9,193 nt of DNA from Pseudomonadota bacterium (lineage in GTDB: Bacteria; Pseudomonadota; Gammaproteobacteria; Steroidobacterales; Steroidobacteraceae). The stretch is from contig QGUX01000132.1 in NCBI GenBank assembly GCA_003242275.1, positions 1-9,193 of the forward strand. Direction: 5' to 3'. Shown here in pieces: positions 1 through 6,132 of the stretch (its first letter is position 1; each line of letters begins with the position of its first letter). Both the position numbers and the translations under genes were made by a program. The notes below the pieces were generated by a model. That model had not been told where the DNA came from. It worked only from the letters and a program-made list of their open reading frames with translations, and ran no database searches.

Positions 1-2
1 CC

Positions 3-365
3 GCCACGGCCCCCCGTGCACAGCAGCCTTCACGCACGGCGCCGGCGCCGGCAACGTCCTCGGCCCCGGCGTCCAGCGCCGGCGCACCCGCCCAGGCGCG
101 CGCCGCCGCGGCGGCGGCCGCCGCCGCTGCCGCCGGCGGTGACTGGTGGGTGCAGCTCGGCAGCTTCTCCTCCGAGCAGAATGCGCAGGGGCTTGCCGGC
201 CGCATGCGCGCCAGGGGCTTCAGCATCCAGGTCAGCAAGGTGCAATCCGGCGGACGCGACCTGTTCCGCGTGCGCGCCGGTCCGGAAAAGAGCCGCGAGG
301 CCGCCCTGGCCCTGAGGAGCCGCCTGGCGGCCGCCGGCGAGCAGGGCACGCTGGTGGCGCCCTGA
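3..365 (+). CDS. dedD: SPOR-domain protein, DedD-like (3' part only)
   Basis: The 5' end lies outside the window; 120 codons and a TGA stop are visible, read in the frame that starts at base 3. The visible part begins with a low-complexity Ala/Pro/Ser linker that includes 11 consecutive alanines (residues 34-44 of the fragment). A SPOR domain follows from about residue 48, starting WWVQLGSF and containing the typical AxxLxxRLRxxGF-like and LFRVRAGP segments, and it runs almost to the C-terminus. SPOR domains bind denuded septal peptidoglycan, and DedD-type proteins have an N-terminal membrane anchor, a disordered linker and a C-terminal SPOR domain in the periplasm, acting in cell division. 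Location directly upstream of cvpA-purF matches the dedD-cvpA-purF order of E. coli. The anchor is not visible, so the dedD assignment rests on the SPOR domain and neighbours; another SPOR protein is possible. Confidence 0.8.
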   Translation, partial: ATAPRAQQPSRTAPAPATSSAPASSAGAPAQARAAAAAAAAAAAGGDWWVQLGSFSSEQNAQGLAGRMRARGFSIQVSKVQSGGRDLFRVRAGPEKSREAALALRSRLAAAGEQGTLVAP

Positions 366-433
366 GGCCCGCGCCGATGTGTCGCCGTTCGCCTTTCGCG
401 CCACGCCCGCAGGCGTTGCAGCCGGCCGCCATG

Positions 434-439
434 TAGAAT
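434..439 (+). promoter_or_regulatory. possible -10 element upstream of cvpA
   Basis: TAGAAT matches the sigma-70 -10 consensus at 5 of 6 positions and lies in the 102-nt gap between the SPOR gene and cvpA. The predicted transcript would start near 446, giving a leader of about 22 nt. No convincing -35 hexamer is seen at 16-18 nt upstream; a TTGCAG at 416-421 is too close. The same hexamer precedes cysS. This would give cvpA-purF and followers their own promoter, separate from the SPOR gene. Confidence 0.35.
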
Positions 440-467
440 TGCGGCCAGTCGCACCGACCAGGCATCG

Positions 468-959
468 ATGGCAACCTTCGATTTCATCATCCTCGCTGTC
501 GTCCTCCTGTCGGCCGTGGTCGGAGTGGTGCGCGGCTTCCTGCGCGAGATCACCTCCCTGGTCACCTGGGTGCTGGCCTTCTGGCTGGCCTGGCACTACG
601 CGGCTGCGCTGGCGCCGCGCTTCGGCGGCGCGCTGTCCGGGGAGGCCGGTGTGTGGGCCGCGCGCGCCGTCATCTTCATCGTGGTGCTGGTGGTGGGCGC
701 CATCGTCGGCTTCGTGCTCGACCGGCTGGTGCGCATGTCGCTGTTCTCCGGCCTGGACCGGATGCTCGGCTTCCTGCTCGGTTTCCTGCGGGGGGTTGTA
801 ATCGTGGCGCTGGTCATCATATTGGGTCAGTCGGCGCGGCTGGACGGCGAGGGCTGGTGGCAGCGCTCGGCGCTCGTGCCGGTGTTCACGCCGGTGGCCA
901 GCCTGCTGCGCAGCGTGGTGGGCGACTATCTGCCCGGCCGTCCCGCACAGGACGGCTGA
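468..959 (+). CDS. cvpA: CvpA family inner-membrane protein
   Basis: The protein has 163 residues, the usual size for CvpA. It is very hydrophobic, with four likely membrane segments at about residues 4-21, 29-47, 64-85 and 100-120. Family features are visible: the [12 protein letters not shown] stretch after the first helix and a [13 protein letters not shown] motif (residues 98-109 region) before the last helix. CvpA was named for its need in colicin V production in E. coli; its molecular role is still unclear, with links to envelope stress and bile tolerance reported in enteric bacteria. The stop is 13 nt before purF, the arrangement conserved in many proteobacteria, so co-transcription with purF is expected. 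The start codon has only a weak AGG upstream, but the N-terminal sequence ([12 protein letters not shown]) aligns well with the family. Confidence 0.93.
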   Translation: MATFDFIILAVVLLSAVVGVVRGFLREITSLVTWVLAFWLAWHYAAALAPRFGGALSGEAGVWAARAVIFIVVLVVGAIVGFVLDRLVRMSLFSGLDRMLGFLLGFLRGVVIVALVIILGQSARLDGEGWWQRSALVPVFTPVASLLRSVVGDYLPGRPAQDG

Positions 960-972
960 GCGCGGAGGCATC

Positions 973-2469
973 ATGTGCGGCATTGCGGCAATCGCCGGAC
1001 GTGGTCCGGTCAACCAGCAGCTCTATGACGCGCTGACGGTGCTGCAGCACCGCGGCCAGGATGCCGCCGGCATCATGACCGCCGACGGCGGCGAGCTGTT
1101 CGCGGTGCGCGGCAAGGGACTGGTGCGCGACGTGTTCAGCCAGCGCGACATGGACAGCCTGCGCGGCAACATGGGCATCGCCCATGTGCGCTATCCGACG
1201 GCTGGCGGCGACAGCATCTCCGAGGTGCAGCCGTTCTACGTCAACGCGCCCTACGGCATCTGCCTCGGCCACAACGGCAACCTGACCAACGCCCACGAGC
1301 TCTCGCAGGTGCTGGTGCGCGAGGACCGGCGGCACCTGAACACCCGTTCGGACTCGGAAGTGCTGCTGAACGTGCTGGCCTCCGAGCTGCAGCGCATCGG
1401 CGCGCTGCGCGCCACCCCGCAGGACATCTTCAACGCACTGAAGGGCGTGTACCGCCGCTGCCGGGGCGCCTACGCCGTGGTGGCCATGATCATCGGCCAC
1501 GGCGTGCTCGGCTTCCGCGACGCGCACGGCATCCGCCCGCTGATCCTCGGCCAGCGCCGCACCTCGCGCGGCATGGAATACATGCTGGCCTCCGAGAGCG
1601 TGGCGCTGACCATGCTGTCGTTCGAGGTGGTGCGCGACATCCGGCCCGGCGAGGCCGTGTTCATCGACGAGCTGGGCCGGCTGCACAGTGCGCAGTGCGT
1701 GCCGGCGCAGGGCTACACGCCCTGCATCTTCGAGTACGTGTACTTCGCGCGCCCCGACTCCATCATCGACAACATCTCGGTGTACCGCGCGCGCATGCGC
1801 ATGGGCGAGAAGCTGGCCGAGAAGCTGGCCCGCGAGCGCCCGGACCACGACATCGACGTGATCATCCCGATTCCCGATACCAGCCGCACCTGCGCGCTGC
1901 AGATGGCGCAGAAGCTCGGAATCAAGTACCGGGAAGGCTTCAACAAGAACCGCTACATCGGCCGCACCTTCATCATGCCGGGGCAGGAGCAGCGCATGAA
2001 GTCCGTGCGCCGCAAGCTCTCGGCCATCGACCTGGAGTTCCGCGGCAAGAACGTGCTGCTGGTGGATGACTCCATCGTGCGCGGCACCACCTCGGCGCAG
2101 ATCATCGAGCTGGCCCGCGAGGCCGGCGCGCGCAAGGTGTACTTCGCCTCGGCCGCGCCGCCGGTGCGCTATCCCTACGTGTACGGCATCGACATGCCGG
2201 CGGCCTCCGAGCTGGTGGCCGCGCGCCGCAACGAGGAAGAGGTGGCGCGCGAGATCGGCGCCGACTGGCTGATCTACCAGGACCTCGACGACCTCGTGGC
2301 CGCCTGCCGGCACGACAATGCGCAGATCACCGACTTCGACACCTCCTGCTTCTCGGGCTGCTATGTCACCGGCGACGTCACGCCCGAGTACCTGGAGCGG
2401 CTCGAGCGCGAGCGCAACGACTGCGCCAAGGCCCTGCGGCGCGAGGGTACGCTCAAGGCCGTGAACTGA
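973..2469 (+). CDS. purF: amidophosphoribosyltransferase
   Basis: PurF (498 residues; E. coli about 505) makes 5-phosphoribosylamine from PRPP and glutamine, the first committed step of purine synthesis, in the cytosol. The N-terminal Ntn glutaminase domain starts directly MCGI, so Cys2 becomes the N-terminal nucleophile after Met removal; there is no propeptide, as in the E. coli-type enzyme. Glutamine-site residues are seen as R73 (HVRYPTAG), N101-G102 (HNGNLTN) and D127 (SDSE). The C-terminal phosphoribosyltransferase domain carries the PRPP loop [13 protein letters not shown] at residues 361-373 and the flexible-loop region [12 protein letters not shown] good Shine-Dalgarno GGAGG (963-967) sits 5 nt before ATG. 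In E. coli-like bacteria this locus is repressed by PurR with purines; I did not find a clear PurR palindrome near 366-467. Nothing looks broken. Confidence 0.98.
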   Translation: MCGIAAIAGRGPVNQQLYDALTVLQHRGQDAAGIMTADGGELFAVRGKGLVRDVFSQRDMDSLRGNMGIAHVRYPTAGGDSISEVQPFYVNAPYGICLGHNGNLTNAHELSQVLVREDRRHLNTRSDSEVLLNVLASELQRIGALRATPQDIFNALKGVYRRCRGAYAVVAMIIGHGVLGFRDAHGIRPLILGQRRTSRGMEYMLASESVALTMLSFEVVRDIRPGEAVFIDELGRLHSAQCVPAQGYTPCIFEYVYFARPDSIIDNISVYRARMRMGEKLAEKLARERPDHDIDVIIPIPDTSRTCALQMAQKLGIKYREGFNKNRYIGRTFIMPGQEQRMKSVRRKLSAIDLEFRGKNVLLVDDSIVRGTTSAQIIELAREAGARKVYFASAAPPVRYPYVYGIDMPAASELVAARRNEEEVAREIGADWLIYQDLDDLVAACRHDNAQITDFDTSCFSGCYVTGDVTPEYLERLERERNDCAKALRREGTLKAVN

Positions 2470-2500
2470 AGGCGCCGGGCAGGCAGAGGGAGGTGGCGCG

Positions 2501-3745
2501 ATGCGCTTGCTGCTGATCGTGCAGGACCCGCGTTACCGCACGCTGCTCAGGCACCACATCACCTGCGAGTGGCCGGACGCGAGGATCGACCATCGCTCCA
2601 CGCGCGAGGACCGCATTCCGCCCGAGTACCTGGCGCAGGGCTACGACGCCGTGGTGCTGGATGAGGACTGGCTGGGCGGGCAGGGGCTCGCCTGGCTGCG
2701 CGACCTGGCCGCGCGCCGGGGCTTCGCCCCCATCGTCTTCCTGGCGCAGGACGCCTCCTCGGTGGCGGCGCGCGAGGCGCGCCTGTGCGGCGCGTTCGGC
2801 GTGATCCCGCGCAGCGGTTTCTCGCACCAGCTGCTGATCGGCGTGCTGGAGGAGGCCGCGCGCATGCAGCGGCGCGCGCAGGCCGACTGGCGCATCTCGC
2901 CGGCGGCCGAGGAATCACGCCGCTTCGGCCCGGTGCGCATTCCCGGCTACCGCTGCATCCGGCGGCTGGCCGGCGGCTCCTCCTCGCAGCTCTACCTGGC
3001 CGAGAGCGAGAAGGCCGGCTCGCTGCTGGTGGTGAAGGTGACGCCCTCGGTGCGCGACGAGGAGGGCGTGGACCAGGCCTTTGAGCGCTTCCTGCAGGAA
3101 TACGAGATCGCGCACCGGCTGCACCATTCCAGCATCGTGCGCTGCCACGAGCTGGGCGTGGCCGACGACCATGCCTACCTGGCCATGGACTACTACCCGG
3201 ACGGCGACCTGCGCAAGCGCATCCGCGCCGGCATCACGCCGGCCGAGGCGCTGGACCTGTCGGCGCAGATCGCCGGCGCGCTGGTGGCGCTGCACGGCGC
3301 CGGCGCGCTGCACCGGGACCTCAAGCCCGGCAACGTGCTGATGCGCGGCACCAGCCGCATCGTGCTCACCGACTTCGGCCTGGCCAAGCATCCGGCCATG
3401 GCCGCCGACATGACCGATCCCGGCGTGATCTTCGGCACCCCGCACTACATGAGCCCGGAGCAGGGCCACGGGGAGAGCGTCGACGAGCGCAGCGACCTGT
3501 ACAGCCTCGGCATCATCCTGTACGAGATGCTGGCCGGGGAGAAACCCTTCACCGACAGCAATCCCATGGCCATCATCTACAAGCACCGGCACGAGCCCAT
3601 CCCGCGCCTGCCCGGGCCGGTGGCGCAGTGGCAGGACATCATCGACCGGCTGCTGGCCAAGTCGCCGGCCGACCGCTTTTCCACCGCTGCGCAGGTGGAG
3701 GATGTGCTGCGCAATGCGGCGCTGGAGGCGCGCGCGGCGGCGTGA
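2501..3745 (+). CDS. Ser/Thr protein kinase with N-terminal receiver-like domain
   Basis: This 414-residue protein has two domains. Residues 1-120 resemble a response-regulator receiver: LLLIVQD (one acidic residue, D9, where CheY has two), the likely phosphoacceptor D54 in AVVLD, then PIVFLAQ, where the usual Thr/Ser is Ala82, and GAFGVIPRS, where the usual Lys appears to be Arg104. Residues 150-400 are a Hanks-type kinase: a loose glycine loop (LAGGSSSQLY, 156-165), ATP-site K179, helix-C E200, catalytic HRDLKPGN (271-278), DFG (291-293) and GTPHYMSPE (312-320). These catalytic residues are all present, so activity is plausible. No membrane segment or extracellular sensor follows; the protein ends soon after the kinase with RAAA, so it is probably cytosolic. 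A strong GGAGGT (2489-2494) lies 6 nt before ATG. It starts 31 nt after purF, and its TGA shares one base with the miaE ATG. Input signal and substrates are unknown. Confidence 0.9.
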   Translation: MRLLLIVQDPRYRTLLRHHITCEWPDARIDHRSTREDRIPPEYLAQGYDAVVLDEDWLGGQGLAWLRDLAARRGFAPIVFLAQDASSVAAREARLCGAFGVIPRSGFSHQLLIGVLEEAARMQRRAQADWRISPAAEESRRFGPVRIPGYRCIRRLAGGSSSQLYLAESEKAGSLLVVKVTPSVRDEEGVDQAFERFLQEYEIAHRLHHSSIVRCHELGVADDHAYLAMDYYPDGDLRKRIRAGITPAEALDLSAQIAGALVALHGAGALHRDLKPGNVLMRGTSRIVLTDFGLAKHPAMAADMTDPGVIFGTPHYMSPEQGHGESVDERSDLYSLGIILYEMLAGEKPFTDSNPMAIIYKHRHEPIPRLPGPVAQWQDIIDRLLAKSPADRFSTAAQVEDVLRNAALEARAAA

Positions 3746-4404
3746 TGCTGAAGGCAGCCACTCCGGAATCCTGGGCACGGCATGCGGCGCGCGAGTGGCG
3801 CACGCTGCTCGTCGACCATGCCAACTGCGAGAAGAAGGCGGCCTCCACGGCGCTGGCACTGATGTTCGCGTACCCGGAGGACCGCGCGCTGTCGATGGCG
3901 ATGGCGCGGCTGGCGCGCGAGGAGCTGCGGCATTTCGAGCAGGTTCAGAGGATCATGCAGCAGCTCGGCGTGCCGATGACGCGGCTGGCGCCGGGTCGCT
4001 ATGCCGGCGAGCTGCGCCGGCACCTGGCGGTCAACGAGCCGCGGCGCAAGTTCGACCTGCTGCTGTCCGGCGCGCTGATCGAGGCGCGTTCCTGCGAGCG
4101 CTTCGAGGTACTCGCGCCGCTGCTCGATGAGCCGCTGGCCGAGTTCTACGCCGCGCTGGCCGCGTCCGAGCGGCGCCATGCCGGGCTGTACCTGGAGCTG
4201 GCGCGCGCGGCGCTGCCGCCGGGCGGCACCGAGGAGACGCTGGCGGCGCGGCTGGACGAGCTGGCGCAGGTCGAGGCGCGGCTGGTGCTGGAGCCGGACG
4301 CGCAGTTCCGCTTCCATTCCGGCGTGCCCTCGTCGGCGGTGGACGGGGAATCGGGCGTTCCCGCGGCCGGCGCCGCGGCGGCAATGGAGCCCGTTTCCCC
4401 GTGA
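3745..4404 (+). CDS. miaE: tRNA-(ms2io6A37) hydroxylase
   Basis: MiaE is a ferritin-like, O2-dependent diiron enzyme that hydroxylates the isopentenyl side chain of ms2i6A at tRNA position 37, after MiaA and MiaB. The 219-residue protein shows the expected ligand set: E29 (NCEKKAAS), E60-x-x-H63 (REELRHFEQ), E113 (GALIEARSCERFE) and E142-x-x-H145 (SERRHAGLY). The family phrase DAQFRFHSGVP ends near residue 195; a further ~24 residues, rich in Ala, Gly, Ser and Pro, form a tail beyond the usual end. I chose the ATG that overlaps the kinase stop by one base (TGATG), because the protein then starts just before a family-like MLKAATPESW. A GGAGG lies 16 nt upstream, rather far, so translation may depend on coupling to the kinase gene. 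The downstream GNAT gene overlaps by 4 nt. Confidence 0.93.
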   Translation: MLKAATPESWARHAAREWRTLLVDHANCEKKAASTALALMFAYPEDRALSMAMARLAREELRHFEQVQRIMQQLGVPMTRLAPGRYAGELRRHLAVNEPRRKFDLLLSGALIEARSCERFEVLAPLLDEPLAEFYAALAASERRHAGLYLELARAALPPGGTEETLAARLDELAQVEARLVLEPDAQFRFHSGVPSSAVDGESGVPAAGAAAAMEPVSP

Positions 4405-4922
4405 CGGACATGGCAGGCGCGGCGGCTCCCTCCGGCATCACCGTGCGCGCGGCGGACCTCGCACGCGGGCAGGACTGCAGTGCCCTCGTGCAGCTCATCG
4501 ATGCCTATGCGCGCGATCCGCGCGGCGGCGGCGAGCCGCTGCCCGAAGACGTGAAGCAGCGCCTGGTTCCCGGCCTGCGACAGCACCCCGCCTCGCGCGC
4601 ATGGCTGGCCTTCGACGCCGATCAGCCCGTGGGCGTGTGCGTGGGCTTCGTGGGGTACTCCACCTTCCAGGCGCGGCCGCTGCTGAACATCCACGACATC
4701 GCCGTGCTGGCCTCGCATCGCGGCCGCGGCATCGCGCGCGGCCTGCTGGCGGCCGCCGAGGCGCATGCCATGGAGCTGGGCTGCTGCAAGCTGACGCTGG
4801 AGGTGCAGGAGGACAACCATCCAGCGCGCCGCCTGTACGCCGGCTTCGGGTTCGCCGATGTGCGCTACGGCAATTCCGGCCCGACGCGCTTCCTCGCCAA
4901 GCCGCTGCCGGTCACGAAGTAG
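4401..4922 (+). CDS. GNAT family N-acetyltransferase
   Basis: A single GNAT domain fills this 173-residue protein. Motif A is clear: LLNIHDIAVLASHRGRGIARGLL (about residues 94-115, quoted in part), with the acetyl-CoA pyrophosphate loop R107-G-R-G110-I-A112. Motif B is LEVQEDNHPARRLYAGFGF-like, with N139 and Y146 at the usual places, followed by a C-terminal strand. GNATs transfer an acetyl group from acetyl-CoA to amines on small molecules or proteins; the sequence does not reveal the acceptor. The GTG start at 4401 overlaps the miaE stop (GTGA) and has a GGAG 11 nt upstream; an in-frame ATG at 4410 would shorten the protein by 3 residues and is farther from it. The coupling to miaE and the kinase gene suggests co-expression, not a proven shared function. 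The 3' end overlaps the convergent GFA gene by 11 nt. Confidence 0.9.
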   Translation: MTDMAGAAAPSGITVRAADLARGQDCSALVQLIDAYARDPRGGGEPLPEDVKQRLVPGLRQHPASRAWLAFDADQPVGVCVGFVGYSTFQARPLLNIHDIAVLASHRGRGIARGLLAAAEAHAMELGCCKLTLEVQEDNHPARRLYAGFGFADVRYGNSGPTRFLAKPLPVTK

Positions 4923-5340
4923 CCGGGGACTGCGGGGCCGGTGGCTGCGCCTCGTAGTGCTCGAGCGCCGGGTCGAACCGCGCCCACGGCGGCGCCATCC
5001 TCGTCCAGATCACCATGCGCGGCGCCAGGTCATGCGGCTGGTCGAGCACGCCCAGCCGCACCGTGCGAAAGTGCGGACGGGCCGAGCTCTGCACATAGAC
5101 GGGGGTGGCGCAGGTGGGGCAGAACCACTGCGTGACCGTGTTGCCACTGTCGGCGGCATAGGAGCGCGAGCCCAGCGCGCCGTCGATGGCCACGTCGGCG
5201 GTGCGGAACATGGCGTTGTGCGCAGCGCCGCCGCCGGTGACGTACTGGCATTGCCGGCACCAGCACTGGCGGACCGCCAGCGCCTCGCCGCTGATCGACA
5301 GCCTGACCTGGCCGCAGGCGCATCGTCCCGTGTACTTCAT
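4912..5340 (-). CDS. GFA/CENP-V family zinc-binding protein
   Basis: This 142-residue protein has the full zinc-ligand pattern of the GFA (glutathione-dependent formaldehyde-activating enzyme)/CENP-V fold: C7-A-C9, C26-W-C28-R-Q-C31 and C74-P-T-C77. The flanking family phrases GRCACGQVRLSISG and GNTVTQWFCPTCATPVYVQ (partly quoted) are also present. The founding member was proposed to assist glutathione-formaldehyde adduct formation, but most family members have no proven function, so a formaldehyde role here is only a possibility. The ATG lies 4 nt after the lpxH stop, with GGGAG about 7 nt upstream inside the lpxH end, so the two genes are probably one transcript. An alternative ATG at 5344 is out of frame with the family motifs. 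The stop codon lies inside the convergent GNAT gene. Confidence 0.92.
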   Translation of the reverse strand: MKYTGRCACGQVRLSISGEALAVRQCWCRQCQYVTGGGAAHNAMFRTADVAIDGALGSRSYAADSGNTVTQWFCPTCATPVYVQSSARPHFRTVRLGVLDQPHDLAPRMVIWTRMAPPWARFDPALEHYEAQPPAPQSPATS

Positions 5341-5344
5341 GCAT

Positions 5345-6112
5345 TCACTCCCGGCCCTGATCCCGTGCGGATTGCGTCCGCCACGATATTACGCGCAGGT
5401 CGTGGCCGCCGTCGCCGCGCAGCTCGAGCACGCTGCCCTGCTCGTACCAGTCACCCAGCACGATGCGGGCGCAGGCGCGGCCGTCCACGTCGAGATGGTG
5501 CACGCCCGGGCGGTGGGTGTGGCCGTGGACCAGCAGGTCCGCGGCGCAGCGGCGCAGCAGCTGCGTCACGGCCGCGGGCGTCACGTCCATGATGTCCTGC
5601 GGCAGCTTGCGCGTGTGCCGCCGGCTGCGCCGGCGCAGCGACGCGGCCAGTCCCCGGCGCGCGGCCAGCGGCAGCGACAGCCAGCCCCGCTGGACCAGCG
5701 GAGTGCGCACCACGCGGCGGAAGCGCTGGTAGGCCACGTCGCGCGTGCACAGCGCATCGCCGTGCGAGAGCACCACGCGCCGGCGGCCGACCTGGATCAC
5801 GTGCGGGTCGGGCAGCAGCTCGCAGCCGGTCCGCCGCACGAAGCCCGCGCCGAGCAGGAAGTCGCGATTGCCGTGCTGCACGCGGCAGGCAATGCCGGCC
5901 TCGGTCAGCGACTTCAGCGCGGCGCAGACCTGCTGCCGCGCCGGGTCGGCATCGTCGTCGCCGATCCAGCTCTCGAACAGGTCGCCGAGGATGAACAGTC
6001 CCTGGCTCGCGCGCGCCTCGCCCTCCAGGAAGGAGAGGAAGGCCTGCAGCGCCTGCGGCGCCGATCCGTCCAGGTGCAGGTCGGACACGAACAGGTAGCG
6101 GCCGGGCGGCAT
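5345..6112 (-). CDS. lpxH: UDP-2,3-diacylglucosamine diphosphatase
   Basis: LpxH hydrolyses UDP-2,3-diacylglucosamine to lipid X and UMP at the inner face of the inner membrane, the fourth step of lipid A synthesis. The 255-residue protein (E. coli 240) is a calcineurin-like metallophosphoesterase with every metal-site motif: SDLHL (D11, H13), GDLFE (D44), HGNRDFL (N82), SHGDALCT (H117) and VHGHTHRP (H198, H200). The offset of +3 from the E. coli residues is constant through the active site. The cap region (about 125-175, rich in Arg) is typical. The start is the ATG next to GRYLFVSDLHL. No Shine-Dalgarno is visible upstream; instead a TATATT hexamer lies exactly 6 nt before the ATG on this strand, which suggests a leaderless transcript. 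The gene is divergent from gltX, with only 20 bp between the start codons. Confidence 0.96.
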   Translation of the reverse strand: MPPGRYLFVSDLHLDGSAPQALQAFLSFLEGEARASQGLFILGDLFESWIGDDDADPARQQVCAALKSLTEAGIACRVQHGNRDFLLGAGFVRRTGCELLPDPHVIQVGRRRVVLSHGDALCTRDVAYQRFRRVVRTPLVQRGWLSLPLAARRGLAASLRRRSRRHTRKLPQDIMDVTPAAVTQLLRRCAADLLVHGHTHRPGVHHLDVDGRACARIVLGDWYEQGSVLELRGDGGHDLRVISWRTQSARDQGRE

Positions 6113-6118
6113 GCATCG

Positions 6119-6126
6119 AATATAGT
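6119..6126. promoter_or_regulatory. overlapping divergent -10 elements of lpxH and gltX
   Basis: On the + strand TATAGT (6121-6126) lies 6 nt before the gltX ATG; on the - strand TATATT (6124-6119) lies 6 nt before the lpxH ATG. Each matches TATAAT at 5 of 6 positions and they share the four bases 6121-6124. The whole intergenic gap is 20 bp, so any -35 contacts must fall within the opposite gene; I see no good -35 match for gltX and only a weak one for lpxH. The spacing predicts transcription starting at, or within a base of, each A of ATG. RNA polymerase could not occupy both promoters at once, so the two genes would compete for initiation. Confidence 0.5.
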
Positions 6127-6132
6127 GTACGG

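Noticed and set aside
84..140. GC-rich trinucleotide-like repeat as a DNA repeat element
   Set aside because: It is the codon tract for the Ala-rich linker of the SPOR protein, a common low-complexity feature of this protein class.
416..421. TTGCAG as -35 element for cvpA
   Set aside because: Only 12 nt separate it from the TAGAAT hexamer, too short for a sigma-70 promoter.
30..1013. 327-codon - strand frame opposite the SPOR gene and cvpA
   Set aside because: Composition is His/Arg/Gln/Ala-rich and motif-free; it spans two real genes and their gap.
886..2313. 475-codon open frame on the - strand opposite purF
   Set aside because: It is rich in His, Ala, Arg and Val with no domain motifs, and lies antisense to an intact purF with all catalytic residues; GC-rich third positions keep such frames open.
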